A stretch of DNA of 64,000 bases from Thalassobius sp. Cn5-15 (GTDB lineage Bacteria; Pseudomonadota; Alphaproteobacteria; Rhodobacterales; Rhodobacteraceae), in contig NZ_JAKRGF010000003.1 of assembly GCF_022347685.1 (NCBI RefSeq), positions 310,001 through 374,000 of the forward strand, read 5' to 3'. The position numbers and the translations under genes were made by a program. The notes under the pieces are model-generated. The model was not told the origin of the DNA and searched no databases. It worked only from the letters and a program-made list of their open reading frames with translations. This document shows positions 17,817-26,552 of the stretch, piece after piece (the stretch's first letter is position 1; the number at the start of each line of letters is the position of its first letter).

Positions 17817-17842
17817 AAGCGGGCCCTCGGGCCCGCTTTTCA
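17817..17842. terminator. Rho-independent terminator between convergent genes
   Basis: A 10-bp stem (AAGCGGGCCC with GGGCCCGCTT, TC loop) followed by TTTTC on the plus strand. It can end the isochorismatase-family transcript and, less efficiently, the convergent one. Confidence 0.85.
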
Positions 17843-17867
17843 TTGGATAAATGTTCAATCAAACGTC

Positions 17868-18224
17868 TCAGATACGTCGCTCCTCGATCAAGCCGCTGAC
17901 TTCCACCGCATCCAGCACAAAATCGGCGGGCTGTTTACCGGTGATCGCCGTCAAGCGCTTGAACTCATAACACATCTGCCCCGCCTCTTCGGCGCTAGCC
18001 AGAATCAGACACTGATACAGGTGTTCGCCCCGGTCATAGAGATCCACAAACCCACGCAGATGCGGCGCGGCCTCTGCGTCCAGTGCAAACCCGGTGTCCC
18101 AGAACCGCAGCACACGATAGGTCTGACCGTCTGCCTCAACCAGCATTTTGCTTTTGCGCGACTGGTCCTTTTTGCGCGCGGCATCCAGACCAGCCTGAAC
18201 CTCTTTGGGTACAAATGTTGTCAT
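17868..18224 (-). CDS. Conserved hypothetical protein
   Basis: A 118-aa soluble protein without signal peptide or membrane segment. It begins MTTFVPKEVQAGLDAARKKDQSRKSKMLVEADG, then has a beta-rich centre (YRVLRFWDTGFALDAEAAPHLRGFVDLYDRGEHLYQCLI) and an acidic end. GAGGAGAACGCGAC precedes the ATG at 18224, which decides the start. I recognise a recurring Rhodobacterales hypothetical but no functional domain. It stands between the terminator at 17817 and the cobM end. Confidence 0.78.
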   Translation of the reverse strand: MTTFVPKEVQAGLDAARKKDQSRKSKMLVEADGQTYRVLRFWDTGFALDAEAAPHLRGFVDLYDRGEHLYQCLILASAEEAGQMCYEFKRLTAITGKQPADFVLDAVEVSGLIEERRI

Positions 18225-18324
18225 GTCGCGTTCTCCTCTATCGTCAAAGTGACGCGATCTAACCGGTTCGGTCAAGCAAAGGTTTCACGACACCGCCGCT
18301 TGACCAGCGAGTGTTTACAGATAG

Positions 18325-19116
18325 TTACTGATCGATCGGCTCTTCCAGCACGGCGCCTTCAACGGGGCGCAGCACGTGCGGCATGGTCGGATCGTAAAGC
18401 GCGGAATCTTTGAAATCGCGCACATTGCCCAATGCCGGACCCACCAGAATCAGCGCGGTACGAGTGATTTTTTCCTCGCGTACTTTCTTGCGAATATCGC
18501 TCAGCGTGCCTTTGATGAACATCTCATCCGGCCAGCCGACGCGGTAACCGACCACAACAGGACAATCCTCACCGTAGTATGGCACCAGCTGACGCTCGAT
18601 TTCACGCAGGTTGCGGATACCAAGGTGGATCGCCAGCGTCGCGCCAGTGCGGGCGAAATTTTCCAGCGTCTCGCCTTCGGGCATCGAGGTGGATTTCATC
18701 GACACACGAGTCAGAATGATCGACTGCGCCACCTCGGGGATGGTTAGCTCTTGGCCCAGTGCAGCGGCCATCGCGGCGTAGGCTGGCACCCCCGGGATCA
18801 CCTCATAGGCAATGCCATCCGCCTTCAGACGACGGATCTGTTCGGCAATAGCGCCATAAAGCGACGGATCGCCCGAATGTACCCGCGCCACATCTTCGCC
18901 GCGTTCATGCGCCGCCAAGATTTCAGCATGGGTATCGTCCAGCGTCATTGGTGCGGTGTCCAGCACCCGTGCGCCTTCGGGCGCACAGGCCACCACCTCT
19001 GGCGGCACCAGTGAGCCTGCATAGAGACACACAGGACATTCACCGATCACCCGTTCGGCCTTTTTGGTCAACAGTTCAGGGTCCCCCGGACCCGCCCCGA
19101 TAAAGTATACGGTCAT
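18325..19116 (-). CDS. cobM: Precorrin-4 C11-methyltransferase
   Basis: A 263-aa SAM-dependent methyltransferase of the tetrapyrrole methylase fold. Seen: VYFIGAGPGDPELLTKKA at the N-terminus, ARVHSGDPSLYGAIAEQ (the SAM loop GDPSLYG), YEVIPGVPAYAAMAAALGQELT and RTALILVGPAL. It methylates C11 of precorrin-4 to give precorrin-5 in aerobic cobalamin synthesis. The start at 19116 (MTVYFIG) is the family start. It is the last gene of the minus-strand cob operon, 34 bases after cbiG-cobJ. Confidence 0.95.
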   Translation of the reverse strand: MTVYFIGAGPGDPELLTKKAERVIGECPVCLYAGSLVPPEVVACAPEGARVLDTAPMTLDDTHAEILAAHERGEDVARVHSGDPSLYGAIAEQIRRLKADGIAYEVIPGVPAYAAMAAALGQELTIPEVAQSIILTRVSMKSTSMPEGETLENFARTGATLAIHLGIRNLREIERQLVPYYGEDCPVVVGYRVGWPDEMFIKGTLSDIRKKVREEKITRTALILVGPALGNVRDFKDSALYDPTMPHVLRPVEGAVLEEPIDQ

Positions 19117-19150
19117 GCGCCGCGCCCCTCTTTCAATGTGCCAAAAATAC

Positions 19151-21010
19151 TCATTTTGCTGCCTTGCCAGACAGATCGCCGTCAATCTTGCGCGCATAGC
19201 CACGCGGCGTGAACATACGAGGGCCTTCACCCAGCTCTGCCAAACGCGAGTTGCTGGAGCCGATCAGAACCACGGTCAGCATATCAACCTCATCCACCTC
19301 CAGCTGATCCAGACGGCGGTAGCGCACATATTCCTCTGGCCGACCCAGCGACGATGCCAGCATCACCGGCGTATCCGCCGGACGGTGCTGCAGCAGGATA
19401 TCGCGTGCCTCTGCCAGCAGGGTCCGGCGGGTTTTCGAGACAGGATTGTAGAAAGCAATCACGAAATCGCCCTCGGCAGCGGCTTTCAGACGGCGCAGAA
19501 TATCATCGCGCGGGGTCAGCAGATCTGACAGCGAAATGGTGCAGAAATCGTGGCCCAAAGGCGCCCCTGCGCGGGCCGCAGCGCCCTGCAACGCAGACAC
19601 ACCCGGCGAACATACAACCTCAACCCGATGCGCGGCATCGGATACGCCGTGCTCATCCGGCCCGCGGTCCAACAGTTCAAAGACCAGCGCGCCCATCGCG
19701 TAGATGCCCGCGTCGCCGGAACAGACCAGCGCCACGTTCTTACCCTTCGCCGCCTGTTCCAGCGCGTAGCGGCAACGTGCCTCTTCCCCACCCAACGGGA
19801 AATCAGAACGCTCTTTGCCAGCGGCAAGCGGCCCTAGCAGATCAATGTAGAGGCCATAGCCCACCAACTCTTCCGCCTCAGACACCAGACGCGACACCTC
19901 GGGCGTGCGCCATGCGGATTGGCCAGGGCCGATGCCGACAACCGACAGCCGACCACGTGAACGGCCCGCGATTTCCAACACCGGTGTGTCAGCCATCGCC
20001 AGCGCGGCGGTGCCCATTGCAGTTTTCCGCTTCGGCTCTATCAGGGTCACGGCAGCGCCACCCGCAGCCAGTGCTGCATTTTCCGCCACACCGTGGGTGC
20101 CAATTTCAGCGAAGACAACGTCAGACGAGGTCGCACAGCGCGGGGTTTCCGCGTCCAGTTCAGCCGCGGTGAACAGGCGCAGCGGCACGTTAAACTTCAC
20201 TGCCAGTGCGTTCATTGCAGGTTCATCCGCCTTCAGGTCCGCCGTGGCAATTGCCGCCAGTGCGCCGCTTGCAACACCTGCATCAGACAGCAGTTCAGCC
20301 ACCAGACCGTCCAGCTCTTCGGTCGGACAGTTGCGCGAGCATCCCACGCCCAGAACGACACGCTGCGGGTGGAAGACCAGCGTGGTCTCATCCGTTACCT
20401 CAACAGGGGCAACAGTCGCGTGAATGGTCACACCGTCGCCCTTTGGCAGGCCGGACAACCAATCAGCCGCCTCTGCCGCCTCACCCACAACGGATGCGCC
20501 TGCACCAGAGAGCAGAGCGGCCATTGCCGCCTTGGCATTATCCGGGTTCGCCAGGACCCAGCCGTGAGGTGGTTCATCCAGTGCTACGCCCATTGCCACG
20601 TCGCCTGCGGTTGTGACAGCTGCGGTGGCATTCAGCGCCTCAGCGATCTGGCCAGCCAGACGGTTTGCACCGCGATGGCCACCCAGCAGAGGTACCACAA
20701 CGGCCCCATCGTCAGAGACAGACACAACCGGCGGCTCAGCACGTTTATCGCTTAGCATCGGAGCAACAGCGCGGACCAGAATGCCCGAGGCGCAGACGCC
20801 CACGACCGGCACGCCAGCGGTGAACAGATCACGCGCGTGATCCAGCGCATTGGGGAAGAAGGCATCTGCCTCAGCCACGCGCCCCTCACGGCCATGCAGG
20901 TCAGCACCCAGCAGATCGGCCACCTTGCGCGCCACCACTTCGCCCGAGGCGCTGAGAGCCAGTACAACCGGCTTTACGTTTTCATTTCCGGCAGTTGCAG
21001 TCACAGCCAT
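19151..21010 (-). CDS. cobJ: CbiG-CobJ fusion: cobalamin biosynthesis protein / precorrin-3B C17-methyltransferase
   Basis: A 619-aa fusion. The N-terminal 340 residues are CbiG-like: KPVVLALSASGEVVARKVADLL, VPVVGVCASGILVRAVAPMLSDKR, VVPLLGGHRGANRLA and the CbiG_C/CobE part VVLGVGCSRNCPTEELDGLV. The C-terminal 250 residues are CobJ: RLSVVGIGPGQSAWRTPEVSRLVSEAEELVGYGLYIDLL, CSGDAGIYAMG and FYNPVSKTRR. CobJ methylates C17 and contracts the ring. CbiG normally opens the delta-lactone in the anaerobic (cobalt-early) route, so its presence here is of interest. The start at 21010 overlaps the cobI end by ten bases and has GGGGG upstream. Confidence 0.92.
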   Translation of the reverse strand: MAVTATAGNENVKPVVLALSASGEVVARKVADLLGADLHGREGRVAEADAFFPNALDHARDLFTAGVPVVGVCASGILVRAVAPMLSDKRAEPPVVSVSDDGAVVVPLLGGHRGANRLAGQIAEALNATAAVTTAGDVAMGVALDEPPHGWVLANPDNAKAAMAALLSGAGASVVGEAAEAADWLSGLPKGDGVTIHATVAPVEVTDETTLVFHPQRVVLGVGCSRNCPTEELDGLVAELLSDAGVASGALAAIATADLKADEPAMNALAVKFNVPLRLFTAAELDAETPRCATSSDVVFAEIGTHGVAENAALAAGGAAVTLIEPKRKTAMGTAALAMADTPVLEIAGRSRGRLSVVGIGPGQSAWRTPEVSRLVSEAEELVGYGLYIDLLGPLAAGKERSDFPLGGEEARCRYALEQAAKGKNVALVCSGDAGIYAMGALVFELLDRGPDEHGVSDAAHRVEVVCSPGVSALQGAAARAGAPLGHDFCTISLSDLLTPRDDILRRLKAAAEGDFVIAFYNPVSKTRRTLLAEARDILLQHRPADTPVMLASSLGRPEEYVRYRRLDQLEVDEVDMLTVVLIGSSNSRLAELGEGPRMFTPRGYARKIDGDLSGKAAK

Positions 21011-21714
21011 GGGTCGCCCCCTTTTACGAGTAGAATCATAGAGAAATACGGCGCTTTTTCCGGCGCCTCGCTCAGCGGGCAAACCACCTCTTCGGGCAGG
21101 CTTGCACGCTCGATATACTTGGCCTTGTCGGTCAGGCCGAGATCGGCAATCACCGTGCGGATCTTGCCTAAATGCCGACCCACCTTCATGATCGCCACAC
21201 TTTCCGCGCCTTCGATGCGCGCGCGCAGCTCCGCCTCGGGCAAGGGGCCCGGCAGTACGGTCAGCCGTTCATTGCGCGCCACCAGCGGCACACCCGCACG
21301 CGCCGCGCAAGTGGTGATGGACGTGACGCCTGGCACCACCTCTACCTCAAACCGTTCAGACAGGCGGGCAAAGAGGTACATGAACGACCCATAGAAAAAC
21401 GGATCCCCTTCACAGAGGCAGATGACGTCCTGACCGGCGGCCAGCGCCTCGGCGATTTCAGCAGCGCCTTGATCATAAGCAGCCTGTGCAGGACCGCGTT
21501 CCACGGTCATTGGCACATCCATCACAATCTCACGCGCGCCATCCGGGATCACGTCTGCCGCGATGGCGCGGGCGAAACTATCGCCGCCGGCCAATGCTGG
21601 ATAGGCTACGACCTCAGCACCTGAAATCAGGCGATGGGCACGCAAGGTCATCAGGTCGGGATCCCCCGGCCCCAAACCAACGCCGTAAAGTTTGCCGCGA
21701 GCTGTTGCAGTCAT
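21001..21714 (-). CDS. cobI: Precorrin-2 C20-methyltransferase
   Basis: A 237-aa tetrapyrrole methylase. Seen: GKLYGVGLGPGDPDLMTLRAHRLI, CLCEGDPFFYGSFMYLFARL, VEVVPGVTSITTCAARAGVPL and VAIMKVGRHLGKIR. It converts precorrin-2 to precorrin-3A, the first committed corrin methylation. The start at 21714 overlaps the cobL stop by four bases (ATGA), and its end overlaps the cbiG-cobJ start, so the three genes are translationally coupled. Confidence 0.95.
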   Translation of the reverse strand: MTATARGKLYGVGLGPGDPDLMTLRAHRLISGAEVVAYPALAGGDSFARAIAADVIPDGAREIVMDVPMTVERGPAQAAYDQGAAEIAEALAAGQDVICLCEGDPFFYGSFMYLFARLSERFEVEVVPGVTSITTCAARAGVPLVARNERLTVLPGPLPEAELRARIEGAESVAIMKVGRHLGKIRTVIADLGLTDKAKYIERASLPEEVVCPLSEAPEKAPYFSMILLVKGGDPWL

Positions 21715-22925
21715 CTTTTGATCAAGCTCCACTGGGTGACGGTGCGCAGAGGTTTCCAGCCGCTCAAGGGACCGATCGCCTCGGCCCGCTCGACCGAGAT
21801 TTTGACCAGTTCACCGCCAAATTTCTTCTGGAGGGACACAAGGGTCGCCTCACTTTCAATTGTGACCGCATTGGCAACCAAGCGGCCGAGGGGGCGCAGC
21901 GCAGCCCATGCATGCTCAAAGGTTGCATGGCTGAGGCCGCCACCGATAAACACCGCATCCGGCGCGGGCAAACCGACCAGCGCATCGGGCACCTTGCCCT
22001 CCACCAGCTGCAGTTTCGGCACGCCCAGCGCCAGCGCGTTTGCCGCCGCCAGTGCGCGGCGATCCGCACGTGGTTCGATCCCGATAGCGCGGGCGTACGA
22101 GGCAGAGCGCATCCATTCAACCGCCACCGATCCGCAACCAGTGCCAATGTCCCACAACAGAGCCCCGCGCATTGGCATCAGTTTTGCCAATGTGGCGGCG
22201 CGCACCTCTTGTTTGGTCATGGTGCCGTCGTTTTGGAACAATTCATCCGCCAGCCCCGGAACCCGTGGCAACAAAGCCGCATCCGGCGCAGCGATGCATT
22301 CGACAGCCAGTGTGTTAAAAGGGGGCACCTCATGATCCCACGCCTCTGCCACGCCATCAAACCGCGCCTCATCCGCGCCGCCCATGTTGGACAACACCGT
22401 CATCCGCGATTTGCCAAAACCGCGATCCGTCAGAAAGGCCGCGATCTTCGCCGGTGTTTCTGATCCTGTGGTCAGGATCAACAAGCGTGCAGATGGCTGG
22501 ATGAAGGCAATCATCTGCTCTACTGGCCGACCATGCACCGTCAAGGTTTCCAGATCCGCCATCGACCAGCCCAGCCGCGCAGCGGCCAGTTGAAACGCCC
22601 CTACCTGCGGGTGATAAACCAGTTCGGCCGGATCCATCTGGCGACCAATGCTGGCGCCAACTGAAAACCATAGGGGATCACCGGTGGCCAGAACCACCAC
22701 ACGCTTGCCCTTCAGCCCCTTCAGCATGCCAATGAGTGCATTGAAGGGTGATGGCCATGCCAACCGCTTAGCAGTCACATCGGCGGAGAGTTTATGGTGG
22801 CGCTCACCGCCCACGATCACCTCTGCCGCCTCCACAACTGCGCGGGTGGCGGGCATCAGCCCGTCAACGCCATCCTCGCCAATGCCGACGATATGCAGCC
22901 AGGGATCAACCTTGGTCGCTGTCAT
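21711..22925 (-). CDS. cobL: Precorrin-6Y C5,15-methyltransferase (decarboxylating)
   Basis: A 404-aa two-domain enzyme. The N-terminal CbiE-type methylase domain shows WLHIVGIGEDGVDGLMPATRAVVEAAEVIVGGERH and VLATGDPLWFSVGASI. The C-terminal CbiT domain shows EVRAATLAKLMPMRGALLWDIGTGCGSVAVEWMR (SAM site DIGTGCG) and DAVFIGGGLS. It methylates C5 and C15 and decarboxylates the C12 acetate. Its start overlaps the cobH stop by one base (TGATG). Confidence 0.95.
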   Translation of the reverse strand: MTATKVDPWLHIVGIGEDGVDGLMPATRAVVEAAEVIVGGERHHKLSADVTAKRLAWPSPFNALIGMLKGLKGKRVVVLATGDPLWFSVGASIGRQMDPAELVYHPQVGAFQLAAARLGWSMADLETLTVHGRPVEQMIAFIQPSARLLILTTGSETPAKIAAFLTDRGFGKSRMTVLSNMGGADEARFDGVAEAWDHEVPPFNTLAVECIAAPDAALLPRVPGLADELFQNDGTMTKQEVRAATLAKLMPMRGALLWDIGTGCGSVAVEWMRSASYARAIGIEPRADRRALAAANALALGVPKLQLVEGKVPDALVGLPAPDAVFIGGGLSHATFEHAWAALRPLGRLVANAVTIESEATLVSLQKKFGGELVKISVERAEAIGPLSGWKPLRTVTQWSLIKR

Positions 22926-23566
22926 CAGGCCTTCTCCTCAGGCAGACCAGCAGCCAATGCGTTTACGGCGGCCGAGGCAATGGCCGATCCACCGCGGCGG
23001 CCCCGCAGAGCGACGAAATCGCAACCACGTGGATGAGCGGCCAGTTCAGCTTTGCTCTCTGCCGCGCCGACGAAGCCGACGGGGAAGCCAAGGATCGCCG
23101 CCGGTTTCGGGGCGCCCTGGTCTAAGAGTTCCAACAGATGGAACAGCGCGGTCGGGGCGTTGCCGATGGCGACGACAGCACCATCCAAATGATCAGCCCA
23201 CAGCTCTACCGCTGCGGCGGAACGGGTATTGCCGATCTCTGCCGCCAAGGGCGGGGTGCGGGGATCATTGAGGGTGACAATCACCTCATTCTCCGCAGGG
23301 AGGTAGCGCCGGATGATGCCCGCGCCGACCATTTCGCAATCACACAGAATCGGCTTACCCGCCTGCAACGCTGCGTTACCTGCCGCATAGACGTCAGGGG
23401 AAAAGGCCAGACGGTCGGCAACCTCAACCATGCCGCAGGCGTGGATCAGCCGGATCGCAAGGCGTTGCATACCTGCGTCAAACCGATCCAGTTTCGCCTC
23501 GCGGCGCACGGTGGCGAAGCTTTCGGCGTAGATGGCCGAGGGGTCTTTTTCATAGGGTCGCATCAA
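22925..23566 (-). CDS. cobH: Precorrin-8X methylmutase
   Basis: A 213-aa enzyme that moves the C11 methyl to C12, giving hydrogenobyrinate. The catalytic histidine lies in IRLIHACGMVEVADRL (about residue 42). Other family motifs: ILCDCEMVGAGIIRRYL, GNAPTALFHLLELL and GFPVGFVGAAESKAEL, and GRRGGSAIASAAVNAL at the C-terminus. It lies 72 bases after cbiX and is coupled to cobL. Two adjacent ATG codons begin the gene. Confidence 0.96.
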   Translation of the reverse strand: MMRPYEKDPSAIYAESFATVRREAKLDRFDAGMQRLAIRLIHACGMVEVADRLAFSPDVYAAGNAALQAGKPILCDCEMVGAGIIRRYLPAENEVIVTLNDPRTPPLAAEIGNTRSAAAVELWADHLDGAVVAIGNAPTALFHLLELLDQGAPKPAAILGFPVGFVGAAESKAELAAHPRGCDFVALRGRRGGSAIASAAVNALAAGLPEEKA

Positions 23567-23638
23567 GGCAGCCTCTGTACGAATGGCCGCCGAAGGATAC
23601 CTCCGGCGGGGAGTATGCTCAGGAACGTTGAAAGGCCG

Positions 23639-24895
23639 TTAGCCTTTACGGCGAGCGCTTTCAGGGCCAAGCGGGTGTTTGGCGTGCGGATATTCAGCAT
23701 GCACGTGGTCGTGATCATGGTGGTGATGGTGGCCGTGGTCATGGGAGTGGTCATGGCTGTGCCCGTGGTGGTGGTGACCATGCGCGTGGTCATGGTGGTG
23801 ATGCCCCATATCCAGGCGGCATTCGCCAGTACAGAACAGATCACACATCTTACAATCCGATACGTTCGATCCGGGCGCAGAGGCACCTTGGCCTTCGACG
23901 TGGTGGTGGTGGCTTTCCTGTATGGAACCAACCTCCGCCTCAAAACCAAGAACCTGCACGCGGTATTTACACATCACACATGTCGGCGGCGGGACCGAGG
24001 CGAGAGCAGGATGCGCAGTGCCTTCGGCAGCCTTAGCGCGGTCTTCGGCAGAGATGACAATCTTGCCATCCTCCATCGCCAGTTCCTGCGTGCGGAACAG
24101 ACAGGTGCCACAGTTCGGCGGCGGCACAGCGCCCGCCTGTTCGATGATCCGTTCGGCAAAGGTCGCCAGCACCTGTTCGTGATCGTTCAGGTAGCCTGCC
24201 TTCACGAACTGGATTTCGGGGTGATCCACGGCAACCTTATCGGTGAAGCCATAGATCCGGTCGATCAGGATGCCCGTGAACAGGAAGTAGGGGAACACGA
24301 TGACCCGTTTATAGCCTAGCTTGCTGGTGTGACGCAGGCAGGGTTCCACGAGCGGGAAGGTGACGCCGGAATAGCCGACCTCCAACCAGCCAAAGCCCAT
24401 GCCCTCTTGCAAGAGGCGGGCGATTTTCGACACGTTGGCGTTTGCATCAGGGTCTGAGGCCCCGCGCCCGATCACCACCAGACAGGTGTCATGCAGCGCG
24501 ACCTCACCATGTTCGGCGTTAGCCTGTTCCACCGCTGCCTGAATGCGGGCACCGGCGGCGGCGACCATTTTGGGATCAACACCCAATTCGCGGCCATAGG
24601 ACACCTCGATGCCATGTTTCTTGGCGTAGGTATTCAGAACAGTGGGAATATCGTTCTTCGAGTGCATCGCCGCAAACAGCATGCCCGGCACCGCCAGAAT
24701 ACGATCGCAACCTGCCTCACGCAGTTTGTCCAGACCGTCGCGAATTACCGGATTGGCGAATTCCAGATAGCCGTATTCTACCAGCCAATCCTGCGGCAGC
24801 AGGGCGGGCAGTTTGTCGGCAAGGACGGAAAATTCATCTACTGCAGCTTGGCTGCGCGACCCGTGGCCGCAGATCATTACACCAGTTTTGCTCAT
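23639..24895 (-). CDS. cbiX: CbiX-type sirohydrochlorin cobaltochelatase with Cys-rich insert and His-rich tail
   Basis: A 418-aa protein. Residues 1-255 form two CbiX half-domains; chelatase histidines are visible in MICGHGSRSQAAVDEF and at AAMHSKND. Residues 255-370 carry a duplicated motif, VPPPNCGTCLFR and VPPPTCVMCKYR, then DCKMCDLFCTGECRLD, giving CxxC pairs able to bind an Fe-S cluster or metal. The last 50 residues are a His/Asp/Gly run (HHHHDHAHGHHHHGHSHDH and similar), a likely cobalt or nickel store. CbiX inserts cobalt early in the anaerobic route, whereas cobN at 36474 encodes the late chelatase. It lies four bases after the small membrane-protein gene. Confidence 0.92.
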   Translation of the reverse strand: MSKTGVMICGHGSRSQAAVDEFSVLADKLPALLPQDWLVEYGYLEFANPVIRDGLDKLREAGCDRILAVPGMLFAAMHSKNDIPTVLNTYAKKHGIEVSYGRELGVDPKMVAAAGARIQAAVEQANAEHGEVALHDTCLVVIGRGASDPDANANVSKIARLLQEGMGFGWLEVGYSGVTFPLVEPCLRHTSKLGYKRVIVFPYFLFTGILIDRIYGFTDKVAVDHPEIQFVKAGYLNDHEQVLATFAERIIEQAGAVPPPNCGTCLFRTQELAMEDGKIVISAEDRAKAAEGTAHPALASVPPPTCVMCKYRVQVLGFEAEVGSIQESHHHHVEGQGASAPGSNVSDCKMCDLFCTGECRLDMGHHHHDHAHGHHHHGHSHDHSHDHGHHHHHDHDHVHAEYPHAKHPLGPESARRKG

Positions 24896-24899
24896 GACT

Positions 24900-25133
24900 T
24901 TAGGCTTCCTGCAATTCTTCGTCGTGGGTCGCGTCGTGGTCCGAGGCGGCGTTCGCAGCCTCCGTGTCTGTCTTACTGCCCTTCAGGCCCGCAATCAGGG
25001 CAATAAGCCCCGCCGCGCCCAAAGCGCCCAGCGCGATCCAGTGATCATGGCCCGCCGCATCACCCAAATGGCCGATGTGCGCCTGCGCTGCTGTTGCCCA
25101 AAACAGGGCTGCAATTGAATAGATGGCTTTCAT
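24900..25133 (-). CDS. Small exported/membrane protein with His motif, first gene of the cob operon
   Basis: A 77-aa protein. MKAIYSIAALFWATAAQA is a signal peptide or first helix, followed by HIGHLGDAAGHDHW, then a hydrophobic helix (IALGALGAAGLIALIAGL) and an acidic tail with HDATHDEE. It resembles the DUF6732-type small proteins seen near Rhodobacterales cobalamin genes. The His pairs could bind cobalt outside the membrane. It starts at 25133 with GGGGAAAC upstream and ends four bases before cbiX, so it leads the operon. Involvement in cobalt uptake is inferred from position and composition. Confidence 0.75.
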   Translation of the reverse strand: MKAIYSIAALFWATAAQAHIGHLGDAAGHDHWIALGALGAAGLIALIAGLKGSKTDTEAANAASDHDATHDEELQEA

Positions 25134-25507
25134 GCCGTTTCCCCAGTTCAACCTCACTTTGCAGAGAGAATGCCCGGGTTCGGGCATCTGACGACGTTTG
25201 TTCCTGATCCCCGATGTGGGTCGACCGTACAAACACACCTCTCCGGCCCCCATCTGTCGGGGACTCGTCTGTGCGTTGTTATAAAGGCCACGCATCCCTG
25301 CCGCAATGCGGTTCGCGGCACAGATCACCCCAAAGCCGACGTCAAAGTGACACTCTGCGACCTTATCGGCGAAATTCGTATGCACCCGTATCCGCTATCT
25401 GCACCGTAGCCTGTGCACAGATGCAGGAGACTTGCGCCCGCAGACGCGTACCCTGCCCGCCGTCATGACGTTAGGATCATGACAACTTACATGAAAAGGA
25501 CTTCACC
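25134..25507. promoter_or_regulatory. Divergent promoter region of the cob operon and the glutathionyl-hydroquinone reductase gene
   Basis: This 374-bp stretch has no convincing gene. On the cob side are a 7-bp hairpin with a 4-base loop (ATGCCCG/CGGGCAT, 25172-25189) and a wider stem TCCCCGA (25208-25214) with TCGGGGA (25257-25263), so the leader may be structured. No B12 box (GCCACTG) occurs on either strand, so it is not a canonical cobalamin riboswitch. GTCATGAC, a short palindrome, lies near 25463 before the plus-strand gene. Confidence 0.45.
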
Positions 25508-26491
25508 ATGGGCAAGCTGATCGACGGTGTCTGGCATGACGTCTGGTATGACACTAAATCCTCAGACGGAGCGTTCAAACGGTCAGAGGCCGCGTTCCGA
25601 AATTGGATCACCGCTGATGGTTCCGCGGGCCCTTCGGGCGACGGTGGGTTCAAGGCCGAAAGTGGACGCTACCACCTCTATGTCTCTTACGCCTGCCCTT
25701 GGGCGCACCGCGCGCTGATCTTTCGCGCTCTGAAAGGATTGAGTGCTCACATCACCGTATCCGCCGTGCACCCCGATATGCTGTCGGACGGCTGGAACTT
25801 TGGCACCGATTTTGACGGGGCAACGGGTGACACCCTTTATGGGCTGCCATTCATGCGGGATGTCTACCTGAAGGCGCTGCCTCATATGTCCGGTCGCGTT
25901 ACCGTGCCAGTTCTGTGGGACAAACAGCGCGAAACCATCGTGTCGAACGAAAGCTCTGAGATTATCCGAATGCTGAACAGCGCCTTTGACAGCATCACCG
26001 GCAATATGGACGACTACTGGCCCGCCGATCAGCGCGCTATGATCGAAGAGGTGAACGCGCGAATCTACGACACGCTGAACAATGGTGTTTACAAAGCGGG
26101 CTTCGCCACCACGCAAGCGGCCTACAACGCCGCAGTCGAGCCGCTGTTTGACACGCTGAATTGGCTGGAAGAGCGCCTCAGCACCTCGCGCTACCTTATA
26201 GGCGACAGGCAGACAGAAGCTGACTGGCGTCTGTTCACTACGCTGATACGATTTGATCCAGTCTATCACCTGCATTTCAAATGCAACCGCGCGCGGATCG
26301 TCGATTACCCCAACCTCTGGGCCTATACCCGTGACCTCTATCAGACTGCGGGCGTGTCGGAGACGGTGAAAATGGATCACATCGTGCGCCACTATCACTA
26401 CAGCCACGATAGCATCAATCCGCACCGCATCCTGCCGATCAACCCTGTTTTGGACTATATGGCACCACACGGACGTGACCGGATGACGTGA
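25508..26491 (+). CDS. yqjG: Glutathionyl-hydroquinone reductase (YqjG/Xi-class GST)
   Basis: A 327-aa member of the Xi class of glutathione transferases. The catalytic cysteine is in YACPWAHRALI (CPWA, about residue 63), characteristic of S-glutathionyl-hydroquinone reductases. The C-terminal GST domain holds DYWPADQRAMIEEVNARIYDTLNNGVYKAGFATTQ and TEADWRLFTTLIRFDPVYHLHFKCN, both family-specific. It removes glutathione from glutathionyl-hydroquinones. AAAAGGA precedes the ATG. It lies upstream of DUF1636-cobC-cobD but is probably unrelated to B12. Confidence 0.93.
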   Translation: MGKLIDGVWHDVWYDTKSSDGAFKRSEAAFRNWITADGSAGPSGDGGFKAESGRYHLYVSYACPWAHRALIFRALKGLSAHITVSAVHPDMLSDGWNFGTDFDGATGDTLYGLPFMRDVYLKALPHMSGRVTVPVLWDKQRETIVSNESSEIIRMLNSAFDSITGNMDDYWPADQRAMIEEVNARIYDTLNNGVYKAGFATTQAAYNAAVEPLFDTLNWLEERLSTSRYLIGDRQTEADWRLFTTLIRFDPVYHLHFKCNRARIVDYPNLWAYTRDLYQTAGVSETVKMDHIVRHYHYSHDSINPHRILPINPVLDYMAPHGRDRMT

Positions 26492-26552
26492 TTGCCCACT
26501 TGTGCCAGCGCCAATTTTCGGTTTTCTCTGCCCCCGATAGAGGAGCGCGCGA

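Noticed and set aside
25134-25507. Second cobalamin riboswitch before the corrin operon
   Set aside because: No GCCACTG box or GGGAAGG segment on either strand despite some stem potential.
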